A stretch of 64,000 nucleotides of DNA. It comes from an uncultured Pseudoruegeria sp. (GTDB taxonomy: Bacteria > Pseudomonadota > Alphaproteobacteria > Rhodobacterales > Rhodobacteraceae). Positions 54,903 to 64,000 of the stretch are shown here, one piece after another. Made by a program: the position numbers and the translations under genes. The notes beneath the pieces are model-generated. The model searched no databases. It had not been told where the DNA came from and saw nothing but the letters and a program-made list of their open reading frames with translations. How positions within the stretch are numbered: position 1 is the stretch's first letter; each line of letters starts with the position of its first letter. Where the stretch lies: assembly GCA_947498155.1 (NCBI GenBank), contig CANMJD010000001.1:248001-312000 (forward strand), written 5' to 3'.

Positions 54903-55991
54903 TCAACCCTTTGTGGTGAGGCGATACCGGAAAGCGCGTAAGCGGATCACCACAAAGCTCGCGATCAGGAAATAACCAACCGCCAGCAACAGCTGGAAAT
55001 AGCGGTCGATAAATTTGACGTCGACCTGTGCTGCTTCGACAAATGCGATGCCTGAAATCAGCACAATGAACGCATTGCAGGCCGAGGCGACAAATTTCGC
55101 GTAGCGAAAGCCCGACCAGATCAATCGGCCAGCCACGGCAACCACCCCCCCTACAACGAGTAAAAGCACCGCGGCATAGGGCCAGCTCTGTAACAGCAGA
55201 TAGGCCAATAACGCCACCGATCCACCCAGAAGGTTCGCAAAAATGAAATGGCGCGCACGGGCCAGAATTTCGCGGGAAACCTCGCCCGGCGCAGGTTTCA
55301 AAAGAGCCACGGCCGCGACCTGCTGCACCATCAACGCCACCAGCACCAGCGCAAACACCTGCGTGCCGTGGACATATTGCAGCCATGCGGAAATCGGCAG
55401 AACAACCGCCACCATGCACAGAATAATCGGCAGCAATTCGGCAACCGGCTCTGGCGTTTCCTTAGGTGTGTGTATTTGTTTTGGTGGCAGCAGCCAAAAG
55501 GCAAGCCAGGATGCCAAGAGCCCCAGCAGCATATAAAAAAGTAGTGCCCCTGCCAGCGCGACGGTCACCTTCACCGACATATGCGCCAGCGTCGGCATCA
55601 ACAAAAGCGACACCATCGCAATCAGCACCAAAAGGATATTATTCCCCCGTGCTTGAAAGTAAAAAACCAGCCCCAAACCGGCGGCCTGCGCCAGTAATGA
55701 CGCCCAAAGCCAGTTCTGCAGCGCGTCAAACAGCACCGCACAGGCAAAGAGCCAGCCCGCGCTATACAGCAACAAAAAGGCACCGGCACGAAACGGGATG
55801 GCAACCGGGCTTTGCATCAGGCTCACGGCCAAAACCGGCAGCACAAAACCCATCGGGGTTGGCAGAACCAGAGAGATCGCAAAACACAGCCAGACAGTTG
55901 CCGTAAACCGCAGTGCATTAACGTCTTTTACCATCCCCGCCCACGGCCTCTTTGCTGGTTTGCCTCGCGCTGGCTTTATCGTTAGCGCCAA
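54903..55991 (-). CDS. DUF2955 family membrane protein (FUSC-like)
   Basis: A 362 aa inner-membrane protein with eight to ten hydrophobic segments in two halves, each of the FUSC/DUF2955 type ([61 protein letters not shown]). DUF2955 genes are usually found next to an HlyD-like membrane-fusion protein forming an efflux system, but none is adjacent here. Transport role and substrate are unknown. Confidence 0.82.
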   Translation of the reverse strand: MALTIKPARGKPAKRPWAGMVKDVNALRFTATVWLCFAISLVLPTPMGFVLPVLAVSLMQSPVAIPFRAGAFLLLYSAGWLFACAVLFDALQNWLWASLLAQAAGLGLVFYFQARGNNILLVLIAMVSLLLMPTLAHMSVKVTVALAGALLFYMLLGLLASWLAFWLLPPKQIHTPKETPEPVAELLPIILCMVAVVLPISAWLQYVHGTQVFALVLVALMVQQVAAVALLKPAPGEVSREILARARHFIFANLLGGSVALLAYLLLQSWPYAAVLLLVVGGVVAVAGRLIWSGFRYAKFVASACNAFIVLISGIAFVEAAQVDVKFIDRYFQLLLAVGYFLIASFVVIRLRAFRYRLTTKG

Positions 55992-56099
55992 CGGTCAGAA
56001 AGAGAAGGAAAAACTGCCAAAAAGGCGCATCTTGCGCAATTGCCCTGCCCCGCCCAAGCCCTTATACGCTTGGGCAAGCAACCCCATGGAGATCCGGCA

Positions 56100-57493
<1,394 letters not shown>

Positions 57494-57494
<1 letters not shown>

Positions 57495-57691
57495 TGGCTG
57501 AAAGCCCGATAAATCTAAACCGCGCACGCAAATCTCGTGCGCGGTTGAAGAAACAGGCGCAAGCATCTGAAAATGTTGTCAAATTTGGACTAAACAAAGT
57601 CGAAAAAACCCGCCTGAAAAACGAACAGAAAAAATCGGAACAGCAGCTTTCTGCGCATTTGCGCCGGACAAATCCCGACGAGAACAGCTGA
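57494..57691 (+). CDS. DUF4169 family small basic protein
   Basis: A 65 aa very basic, helical protein (INLNRARKSRARLKKQAQASENVVKFGLNKVEKTRLKNEQKKSEQQL), typical of DUF4169. Its start overlaps the fumC stop. The pattern fumC-DUF4169-RHH is common in Rhodobacteraceae in my recollection; here the RHH partner is displaced by a Hint gene. Function is unknown; nucleic-acid binding is a guess from charge. Confidence 0.85.
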
Positions 57692-57805
57692 CGCCGCGTC
57701 ACCGCCGACAATCTTACGAAATTCCCCGTTATCTTTTTTGACCACAGTTTTACCTACTGGTAAGGCAGCGTCCGGTATTCTGCCCGAAGTTGTTAAAGGG
57801 TGAAT

Positions 57806-58897
57806 ATGGCGCAGTTCTTGATATGGTCAGTTGCGGATTTCGGGGCATCCTCGCTCAGTGATCTGTTTGCGGGCACTACGACGATCACCGGCACGCCGAG
57901 TGTTCTGAATATGTCCGATGACGACAATAGTTTTGATGATTTCTTCGGCAACGGTGGGCAAACCCAAGACCCCGGCATGAACCAGATCCTGACTGCCGAT
58001 CTTGTAATTGACGGCACCACGGTAGGCAGCACGGGGGATGGGATTTATAATGCCGCCGAAGGCCTCATCACCAATAACTCCACCGGAGAGACGGGCCGCC
58101 TGATCTATGTCACGGTCAACGGCGGATCGATTGGCGAATTTGTCGGCGTGGCCACCACGATCCCGATCAATGTCGGGGATTCTGTCACCACCGCGCAACT
58201 CACCCCCTTTGCTGAAGAAGCCTATAGCAATCTTGTGGCCTGTTTTACCGCGGGCACATGCGTTGACACCCCGCAAGGGCCCGTTGCTGTTGAAACCCTT
58301 GCGATTGGCGATATCGTGCTGACCAAGGATAACGGACCGCAACCGGTACGCTGGATCGGGCGTCGTTTTATGTCTAATGGCCGGCTGGAACTGGCAGAAA
58401 ACCTGCAACCGATCTTCATCGAACGCGGGGCGTTAGGTCCCGATCACCCGAAGGCGGATCTGCTGTTTTCCCCGAACCATCGCATCCTTTTGGATCAACC
58501 CTCGCTGCAACTTTTGTTCGGCGCATCAGAGGTTTTGGTCTCTTGCAAAAGCTTGCTCGAAAACAAAGCGATCAAGCGGGTCGTGCCCGATGATGGGGTC
58601 GAATATATCCATCTGATGTTTGACCGTCACGAAATCCTGACCAGCCATGGCCTTGAAAGCGAAAGCTTTCATCCGCTGGTTCTGACCCAATATCCCGACG
58701 ATGATGACGTGCGCGATGAGTTGTTTACCCTGTTTCCGGAATTGCGCGATGATCCGAACAGCTATGGCCCCACCGCGCGGATGACGCTAAAACCCTATGA
58801 GGCCAAGTTGATCCGGTCGAATTGGAAAATCAATGACCCGAAGACCGCAAAAACATTCTCTGACCCTGAATGGTCATCGCACAAGCGTGTCTCTTGA
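57806..58897 (+). CDS. Hint domain protein (second)
   Basis: A 363 aa acidic protein without a signal peptide. The first ~145 residues form a serine/glycine/threonine-rich beta-type region (LSDLFAGTTTITGTPSVLNMSDDDNSFDDFFGNGG). A Hint domain starts at LVACFTAGTCVDTPQGPVAVETLAIGD with the Cys nucleophile at residue 146, has SPNHRIL (His) and DRHEILTSHGLESESFHPL, and ends with a tail like that of the VWA protein (DELFTLFPELRDD, then YGPTARMTLKPYEAKLI). The ATG at 57806 has AAAGGG upstream. Its 3' end overlaps the RHH gene by 65 bp. Confidence 0.82.
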   Translation: MAQFLIWSVADFGASSLSDLFAGTTTITGTPSVLNMSDDDNSFDDFFGNGGQTQDPGMNQILTADLVIDGTTVGSTGDGIYNAAEGLITNNSTGETGRLIYVTVNGGSIGEFVGVATTIPINVGDSVTTAQLTPFAEEAYSNLVACFTAGTCVDTPQGPVAVETLAIGDIVLTKDNGPQPVRWIGRRFMSNGRLELAENLQPIFIERGALGPDHPKADLLFSPNHRILLDQPSLQLLFGASEVLVSCKSLLENKAIKRVVPDDGVEYIHLMFDRHEILTSHGLESESFHPLVLTQYPDDDDVRDELFTLFPELRDDPNSYGPTARMTLKPYEAKLIRSNWKINDPKTAKTFSDPEWSSHKRVS

Positions 58898-59066
58898 GGC
58901 GGGGTTTTGGCGGGCGTTTTGCGACATTGCGGATGAACGACAGATGCCGATCAATGCCTTGGCGGCGGAAATAGACGCCGCGCGCGGGCTCGAAAGCGGA
59001 TTGGCCTCGGCCATTCGCCTCTATATTCTTGAATATTATCAGAAAAAACTGGGTTTAACCGCCTAA
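58833..59066 (+). CDS. Ribbon-helix-helix domain small protein
   Basis: A 77 aa protein of the RHH_4 type: the N-terminal beta strand HSLTLNGHRTSVSLEAGFWRAFCDIADERQMPINALAAEIDAARG followed by a helix. Such proteins are likely small DNA-binding regulators. Its start lies inside the last 65 bp of the second Hint gene in a different frame, so it was probably the original neighbour of fumC-DUF4169 before the Hint gene arrived. Convergent with the P450 gene, overlapping its 3' end by four bases. Confidence 0.85.
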   Translation: MTRRPQKHSLTLNGHRTSVSLEAGFWRAFCDIADERQMPINALAAEIDAARGLESGLASAIRLYILEYYQKKLGLTA

Positions 59067-60430
59067 TTGCGCGGCGACACTTGCAGCCAGATGCCGTCTT
59101 TGGCCCGTACCGTCAAATGCGCCACCGGCACAGGCCTGCGCGCTGGATCGGCGTCAAACCGGTACTCCTGCAGCAACAGCGCCAGCAAAAGCGGTCCCTC
59201 TACCATAGCAAAACCCGCCCCCGTACAGACCCGCGATCCGGCTGAAAATGGCATATAGGCCGTGCGCAGGCAGTGCTTGCCATTTTCCGTCTGGTAGCGC
59301 TTAGGATCAAAACCGTCCGGATTGTCCCAAAGCCGTTGATGGCGGTGCAAATGCCAAGGCGACAGAACCACCTGCGCGCCCTTTTTAACCGGTCGATCCC
59401 GAAAACGCTCCGGGCAGCTTGCCTCGCGAACCATCATCGGCACCGGCGGATACAGCCGCAGAGCTTCACGGAAAACATCCCGCGTCAGCTTTAGTTTGGA
59501 TAGGGCCGAAAAGCTTACGCCTTGGGAAAAGGCCGCCTGCACTTCGGCGGCCATCTCATCCTGGATGTCCGGATGCGTGGCCAGCAGATACAGCGCCCAA
59601 CTCATCGCAGAGGCGCTGGTTTCATGTCCGGCCAAAAAGAAAATCGCCACCTGATCGACCATTTCCGCCACGCTGAATGTCTCTCCGGTGACCGGATCAA
59701 CCCTGGTCATGATCTTGGTCGCCAGATCATCCGGCGCGGTGCCGGCCTTGATCTCGGCCATGCGGGCGGTGGTCAATTGGGTGATCAAGGCGCGAATGGC
59801 CTTAGCGGTGTGACGGGTCTTTTTGCGGTGCGGACGTGGCATCCATCTGGGCAGCGGCACAAAAGCCGCGAGGTTCAGGATCGGTTGTGTACGTTGATAG
59901 TCGCGGAACTGGGTAAATACCTGCGCGGCAATATCGTGGGTGATCGGGATTGAAAACAACGTGCGAAAGATCACATCTGCCGCCGCATGGCTACATTCTT
60001 CCTCGATCTCCACCCAGTTTGCGCCCCGCTCAGACAAGCGCTTGGCGGCGGCCTCTCCGGCGGCTTGCATGGCGGGGAAGGTATCGCGCAACCGTCCGCC
60101 CTCAAAGGCCGGATCAATGATGCGCCTCTGACGCTTCCATGTTTCGCCATTGGTCAGGAAAACCGAATTTCCCAGCAAGGGCCGCAGCCCCTCGCCCACG
60201 CGATCCGATTTTGGAAAATCATCGGGACGCTGCTTGAGCACCAGATCAATCAGGGTCGGATCATTGGCCAGATAGGACCGAAAGAACGGTGTTTTGAATT
60301 CTGCCATCCAGGCGCGATAGAGCTTTTCCGGCTGTGCCGACAGGATATCCTTGCGAAACAGCCGCATATAGCGCCACAGCGAGACCCGATCCGGTCGCGA
60401 GGGTGGACGCGGAGGCATCCCCTTAACCAT
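59063..60430 (-). CDS. Cytochrome P450
   Basis: A 455 aa soluble-type bacterial P450. All signature elements are present: I-helix AIFFLAGHETSASAMSWAL, the ExxR pair (EALR in VFREALRLYPPVPMMVREA), and the heme loop MPFSAGSRVCTGAGFAMVEG with the Cys ligand. The heme-loop glycine is replaced: FSAGSRVC instead of FGxGxRxC keeps the spacing. The substrate cannot be deduced; fatty acid or terpenoid hydroxylation are common. The neighbour one base upstream is an alpha/beta hydrolase membrane protein, probably cotranscribed. No ferredoxin gene is adjacent. Confidence 0.93.
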   Translation of the reverse strand: MVKGMPPRPPSRPDRVSLWRYMRLFRKDILSAQPEKLYRAWMAEFKTPFFRSYLANDPTLIDLVLKQRPDDFPKSDRVGEGLRPLLGNSVFLTNGETWKRQRRIIDPAFEGGRLRDTFPAMQAAGEAAAKRLSERGANWVEIEEECSHAAADVIFRTLFSIPITHDIAAQVFTQFRDYQRTQPILNLAAFVPLPRWMPRPHRKKTRHTAKAIRALITQLTTARMAEIKAGTAPDDLATKIMTRVDPVTGETFSVAEMVDQVAIFFLAGHETSASAMSWALYLLATHPDIQDEMAAEVQAAFSQGVSFSALSKLKLTRDVFREALRLYPPVPMMVREASCPERFRDRPVKKGAQVVLSPWHLHRHQRLWDNPDGFDPKRYQTENGKHCLRTAYMPFSAGSRVCTGAGFAMVEGPLLLALLLQEYRFDADPARRPVPVAHLTVRAKDGIWLQVSPRN

Positions 60431-60431
60431 G

Positions 60432-61646
60432 TCAGGCCGCCATTTCGGTATAGGGGGATTTAGGGCTGGTTTTCATCGACTTGGACGAAGACCGCCCCTT
60501 ATAGCGCGCGCCCAAGGTCATCGGACCGGCGGTGATTTTGAAGTAATCGTAGTTCTTCGGACGATCAAAAGCGCAAAGATATTGAAAGTGCAGCTGGAAA
60601 AACTTCCAGCGCATTTCTTTCCAGCGTTCCGGGCTGAGGGTTTGTGTAAAGGCGGCTGAAAACACGAGGGGCCAGCGTTGATTTTCCGGCGCCACACCAC
60701 TGACCGCAACCGGATCACAAAGCGCAAACGCACAGCCATCCCCCGGGGCGGTCACATCGACCCATGTCACATCATCGCGCTGGCACAGGAAGTTCAAATC
60801 CGCCCGCAGACGCTTTGCCTCAGGCAAGAAGGACACCATCGGGATCACCTGCCCCAGCGACAAAAGCGCCAGTGCCGGACCGTTTGCCGGCACCCTGCCC
60901 TGACGGAACAGATCAGACAGAACCGATACGCCGATATGCGCGCCATAGGAATGCCCGACGATCAGCACCTCATCCACATCTGTTTGCAGAGCCTCGGCCA
61001 CGGTATCGGCAAATTCGGTCATCCGCGCCTCAAGATCGGGCGGATTGGCCCCCCGCGTGGCAGAGGAATAGGAATAATCATGCATCAGATAATAGGCATA
61101 AAACTTGTTATCGTGTTTCTTGAACCAGCGTAAAACACCGGCAATCACCGGCCAAGAAGCGATGAAACCCAAAATAGGATGGGTAAAAGCAGCAATGATA
61201 CTGCCCAGAAAATACCCTGCGGTCAGCGCGAGGATCAATTGCAGCAACAGCATACCAATCGGATAAAGCGCGGCGATCAACGGCCCTTTGCGCAGACGCA
61301 TCAACCGCCAGAGCGAGCCCGACCCGATGTAAATCCACGCGGTACGCATCAGCAGCCAATAGGCCTGCGGCACCGAAATATCCATTGATTTTCGGACGAT
61401 ATCAGACCAAAGCAACACATCAACATCGGCATGGACCTCTACGCCGTCAATCGTAGCATCGACATGCCAGCCATAGGGCCCGTCGCCGGTTTTTTTGGGG
61501 GACTGGGCGATTTCATAGCCCGAAATGCGCGCCTGCTCGGCACTTTCGCTGCGGTACAGCTCTCTGTAGCGCCGCGGATGAATCGGATCATAGCCCGGAA
61601 TATAGAAAACGCGGCGTTTCTTGACTGTTTGCAGCTCGGCGCTCAT
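60432..61646 (-). CDS. Alpha/beta-hydrolase-fold membrane protein paired with the P450
   Basis: A 404 aa protein with an unusual order. The N-terminal ~110 residues are soluble (RRVFYIPGYDPIHPRRYRELYRSESAEQAR), then two or three hydrophobic segments (PLIAALYPIGMLLLQLILALTAGYFLGSIIAAF), and a C-terminal region holding a nucleophile elbow VGHSYGAH. The acid/His partners of a complete triad are not certain. The P450 gene begins one base after its stop codon. I do not recognise a named family; a lipid-processing hydrolase is an inference. Start 61646 has GAGGG upstream; the track start at 61676 is an alternative. Confidence 0.72.
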   Translation of the reverse strand: MSAELQTVKKRRVFYIPGYDPIHPRRYRELYRSESAEQARISGYEIAQSPKKTGDGPYGWHVDATIDGVEVHADVDVLLWSDIVRKSMDISVPQAYWLLMRTAWIYIGSGSLWRLMRLRKGPLIAALYPIGMLLLQLILALTAGYFLGSIIAAFTHPILGFIASWPVIAGVLRWFKKHDNKFYAYYLMHDYSYSSATRGANPPDLEARMTEFADTVAEALQTDVDEVLIVGHSYGAHIGVSVLSDLFRQGRVPANGPALALLSLGQVIPMVSFLPEAKRLRADLNFLCQRDDVTWVDVTAPGDGCAFALCDPVAVSGVAPENQRWPLVFSAAFTQTLSPERWKEMRWKFFQLHFQYLCAFDRPKNYDYFKITAGPMTLGARYKGRSSSKSMKTSPKSPYTEMAA

Positions 61647-61720
61647 TCGGCGGCCCTCAATTGTTGGTTGCTGCAAACATACCCAAGGATGAGGACGAAA
61701 TTAAGGTCTTTCTGTGCCAG

Positions 61721-62470
61721 TCATCCGACCAGCGCCAGACCGGGAAATGTCTCAAGCAGCCACCATGAAAACCGGCTGAACGCGCCGGTGATCAGTGCCA
61801 AACCAACCAGAACCAGCAACAAGCCCATGCCTTTTTCGATCATCCCCATATAGGGTTTGATCCGGTTCATCACGCCAATCGCATTTTGGATAAACAGGGC
61901 GGCAAGCAAAAACGGAATGCCAAGCCCTGCCGCATAGACCGCCAACAAGATCGTGCCCCGCGCAACCGAAGCCTCTGAGGCGGCAATCGATAGGATCGCC
62001 CCCAATTGCGGACCGATGCAAGGTGTCCAGCCAAAAGCAAAAGCCAGACCAAGGATATAGGCCCCAAAAGCAGAGCCCCCCTGATCCCCCGCATCCAGAC
62101 GCGCCTCTCGGTTTAGGAAAGGAATACGTAAAATCCCCAGAAAATGCAGCCCGAACAGGACGACAACCACACCGGAAATCTGCGCGAACACATCCTGATT
62201 TTTTAGAAAAAACGCCCCGAACATCGAGGCTGTAAAACCAAGGAACAGAAACACCGTCGACAAGCCCATGACAAAAAACAGCGCCGGTATGATGGCGCTT
62301 TTCGGGGCCTCGCGATCGGTCATTTCTCCCATGGTCATCCCGCCCATATAGGCCAGATAGGGGGGAACAATCGGTAAAACACAGGGGCTTAGAAAGGACA
62401 GAATACCGGCCACAAGGGCGACGATCATCGCCGGAAGCAACGCCGCGTCTATGATTTCAATGCCAAACAT
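61721..62470 (-). CDS. ccdA: CcdA-type thiol-disulfide electron carrier
   Basis: Moves electrons across the inner membrane to periplasmic thioredoxins used for cytochrome c maturation. The 249 aa membrane protein has six segments and the two cysteine motifs LSPCVLPIVPPYLAYMGG and FGWTPCIGPQLGAIL, the hallmark CcdA/DsbD-beta pair. The ATG at 62470 has AAAGGAG; the longer track start is rejected. Other ccm genes are not in the window, so its partner is inferred. Confidence 0.93.
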   Translation of the reverse strand: MFGIEIIDAALLPAMIVALVAGILSFLSPCVLPIVPPYLAYMGGMTMGEMTDREAPKSAIIPALFFVMGLSTVFLFLGFTASMFGAFFLKNQDVFAQISGVVVVLFGLHFLGILRIPFLNREARLDAGDQGGSAFGAYILGLAFAFGWTPCIGPQLGAILSIAASEASVARGTILLAVYAAGLGIPFLLAALFIQNAIGVMNRIKPYMGMIEKGMGLLLVLVGLALITGAFSRFSWWLLETFPGLALVG

Positions 62471-62581
62471 GGCCGCTCCTTTGTTCTGATCCAATGCTTA
62501 GCGGACCTGCGCGGCAAGGTCACGTCAACAATGGCTCACAATCCCGTGGACAAGGCAATTTCTGCCCCCTACATCTGGATC

Positions 62582-62809
62582 ATGGATTTTGACCTTGAAA
62601 TTGATGCCATTGGCCTGCTGTGCCCGCTACCGGTTTTACGTCTGCGCAAACGGATGCAACAGTTGAATGCAGGACAGATTGCCCAGCTTCTGGCCGATGA
62701 TCCCGCCGCCATAATCGATGTACCGCATTTCTGCACGGAATCCGGGCATGTGTTTTTGGGCGTGACAGAGGCAGACACCCATCAGGTCTATCGCATTCGC
62801 AAAACCTAA
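62582..62809 (+). CDS. TusA-like sulfur carrier protein
   Basis: A small sulfurtransferase/sulfur-carrier of the TusA/YeeD-like family. It has the core CPxP signature in AIGLLCPLPVLRLRKRMQQLN, with the Cys at the position that carries persulfide. It is 75 aa from ATG 62582 (MDFDLEIDAIG), a length normal for TusA; the track start at 62531 adds 17 residues that look unlike the family. Divergent from ccdA. Whether it serves tRNA thiolation, Fe-S or molybdenum cofactor pathways is not clear. Confidence 0.85.
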   Translation: MDFDLEIDAIGLLCPLPVLRLRKRMQQLNAGQIAQLLADDPAAIIDVPHFCTESGHVFLGVTEADTHQVYRIRKT

Positions 62810-62856
62810 AGGCCGGTTGCTTTATTCCGGGACTGTTTCAGACGTGCCGAAAACGA

Positions 62857-62892
62857 AAAACGCCGAGGCAATGCCCCGGCGTTTTGTTTTTT
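62857..62892. terminator. Bidirectional terminator between the tusA-like gene and rne
   Basis: AACGCCGAGGCA and TGCCCCGGCGTT pair with one mismatch; T-runs follow on both strands (TTTTGTTTTTT right, TTTTTCGTTTTC left). It lies between two convergent genes. Confidence 0.88.
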
Positions 62893-64000
62893 AGCCCAGT
62901 GACCACCAGCCCTTGCGTTTGGGCTTGGGGGGCTCAGGATCTGCCATTTCAAGAACCGGTTCCGGTTCAGATGGCGCGGTGACCTCTTCGGCAACCGTTT
63001 CCGGTTCCAAAGCTGGCGCCACTTGCTCCGGTGCCGCGTCAGAGACCACTTCTAGCGACTCGGCAGGTGCCTCGGTTGGGGCTGCCGTAGCTTCTGGTTT
63101 GGCCTCTTCTAGCGAAACGTTGTCTTCCGTTTTGGGCTCTTCGGGCTTGGCCTCTTCAGGCTTTGCCTCTGTCGCTACAATCTCTTCCGCTTGTGGAGCG
63201 TCAGATGCCTTTTCAGCCACAACTTCCCCTTCAGCATCCGCAGACTCTGTCGGTGTTGCTTCGGTTTGTGGCTGCGCCTCTGCGACGTCGGCAACAGTGT
63301 CCAGTGTGGTTTCGGGCGCGGCGTCCGCTGCAGCTTCTACCGATGTTTCCGTAGCTGCCTCGGCAGTGGTATCGCTTTTCTTTTTGCGAGTCCGTGTACG
63401 GCGGCGTTTTGGCTTAGGTGCATCTTCCGCAGCGGCGGTCTCTGCCGTGTTCGTGGCTTCAGCAGGTTTTGCTTCGCCATCAGCTGCGGGTTTTACGGCA
63501 TCGCTGTCAGCTTTGGCCTCACCACCTTCGGCTTGAGACTGCGCCTCGCCCTCGGTGTTTTCACCAGTGCCATTCTCACCGTTGGACTCAGAATTCTGCC
63601 CACCCCGCCGACGCCGACGACGCCGACGGCGCTTTTTAGGTTGAGGCTCTTCGGTGGTGGTTTCAGGCGTTTCCTGCGCCTGTACCGGCGCTTCGCTCAC
63701 CGCTTCAGAGGCTTCCTCTTCGCGGTCCAGCTCTTCCATGATCTTTTGATCGGCGGACACAACCGGTGCAGAGGCCGGAGCCAAGACGCGGGTGGCGGTT
63801 TTGAACCGCTCCAGGGTGTAATCCGGGCTGACCAAATGCGGATCTGCTTCGATGCGCACCGACAGGCCGTAGCGTGATTCAATCTGGGCGATATGCTCGC
63901 GTTTCTGGTTCATCATGAAATTGGCGATGCCAACAGGTGCTTTGATCAGTACCTCACGAGAGCGGCGGCGCACGCCTTCTTCTTCCAACTGACGCAGGAT
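62891..64000 (-). CDS. rne: Ribonuclease E/G C-terminal part (gene continues beyond the window)
   Basis: Only the 3' portion of the gene is here; the reading frame is open to the window edge (ILRQLEEEGVRRRSREVLIKAPVGIANFMMNQKREHIAQIESRYGLSVRIEADPHL). That stretch is the end of the catalytic half of RNase E/G. It is followed by a long disordered tail of Glu, Ala, Pro and a basic patch (KKRRRRRRRRRGGQ and KPKRRRTRTRKKKS), which would bind RNA and degradosome partners. The last residues, PEPPKPKRKGWWSLG, are typical of alphaproteobacterial RNase E. The call rests on the conserved segment and tail style. Confidence 0.92.
   Translation of the reverse strand: MLRQLEEEGVRRRSREVLIKAPVGIANFMMNQKREHIAQIESRYGLSVRIEADPHLVSPDYTLERFKTATRVLAPASAPVVSADQKIMEELDREEEASEAVSEAPVQAQETPETTTEEPQPKKRRRRRRRRRGGQNSESNGENGTGENTEGEAQSQAEGGEAKADSDAVKPAADGEAKPAEATNTAETAAAEDAPKPKRRRTRTRKKKSDTTAEAATETSVEAAADAAPETTLDTVADVAEAQPQTEATPTESADAEGEVVAEKASDAPQAEEIVATEAKPEEAKPEEPKTEDNVSLEEAKPEATAAPTEAPAESLEVVSDAAPEQVAPALEPETVAEEVTAPSEPEPVLEMADPEPPKPKRKGWWSLG

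Noticed and set aside
63163-63660. Runs of near-repeats in the last kilobase (GCTTCAG/GCCTCTTC-like)
   Set aside because: Explained by the Glu/Ala/Pro-rich low-complexity tail of RNase E, not by a repeat array or CRISPR.

Overview
The window looks like chromosomal DNA of an alphaproteobacterium of the Rhodobacteraceae (Roseobacter group). Supporting signs are the two-piece, circularly permuted tmRNA gene, the alphaproteobacterial phosphotransferase ChpT, the SspB-type adaptor, a long L21 with a C-terminal helical domain, olsBA, trgAB, and several small DUF families (DUF6456, DUF6477, DUF4169, DUF3553, DUF1127) that I associate with this family. Taxonomy and most product names are inferred from protein recognition, not from a database search.

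Layout. 1-6.9 kb: a peroxiredoxin, a DUF6456 protein, DUF6477, an MttB-like methyltransferase, guaA, a small exported protein and a DMT transporter. 7-14.5 kb: a FadL-type porin, then a rightward, tightly packed run of P-loop ATPase, metA, lipoprotein hydrolase, PPK2, TetR regulator and acyltransferase. 14.5-24 kb: rplM-rpsI, a MocR regulator divergent from a DUF1127 gene across a set of palindromes, a thioesterase/M32 peptidase/ctaA block, a TrmJ-like methyltransferase, TfoX-N, a ThiE-like protein and olsB-olsA (ornithine lipid). 24-32 kb: DUF3553 divergent from chpT, obgE-proB-proA, a sulfotransferase-like gene, two GNATs, LysE, rpmA and rplU. 32-37 kb: the Kdo set kdsB-kdsA-kdsD-waaA and a DUF2059 protein.

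37.3-39.8 kb is a decayed zone bounded by two oppositely oriented tRNA-Ser genes (CGA and GGA). It holds a hypothetical protein, an AraC remnant and two IS3-family orfA stubs fused head to head. 39.8-49.6 kb is a leftward eight-gene block: class V aminotransferase, photolyase, cfa, trgA, trgB, cysK, an MscS-type channel and alaX. This reads as an oxidant/tellurite/membrane stress cluster.

49.6-59 kb has two Hint-domain proteins, one with a VWA domain. Between them lie the ssrA gene, a rhodanese-ChrB/ChrA chromate pair, sspB (whose family delivers tmRNA-tagged proteins to ClpXP), a DUF2955 membrane protein and fumC-DUF4169. The second Hint gene sits between the DUF4169 gene and a ribbon-helix-helix gene. 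59-64 kb: a P450 and hydrolase pair, ccdA, a TusA-like protein, and the 3' part of rne running off the window. No rRNA operon, CRISPR array, prophage or intact IS was seen.
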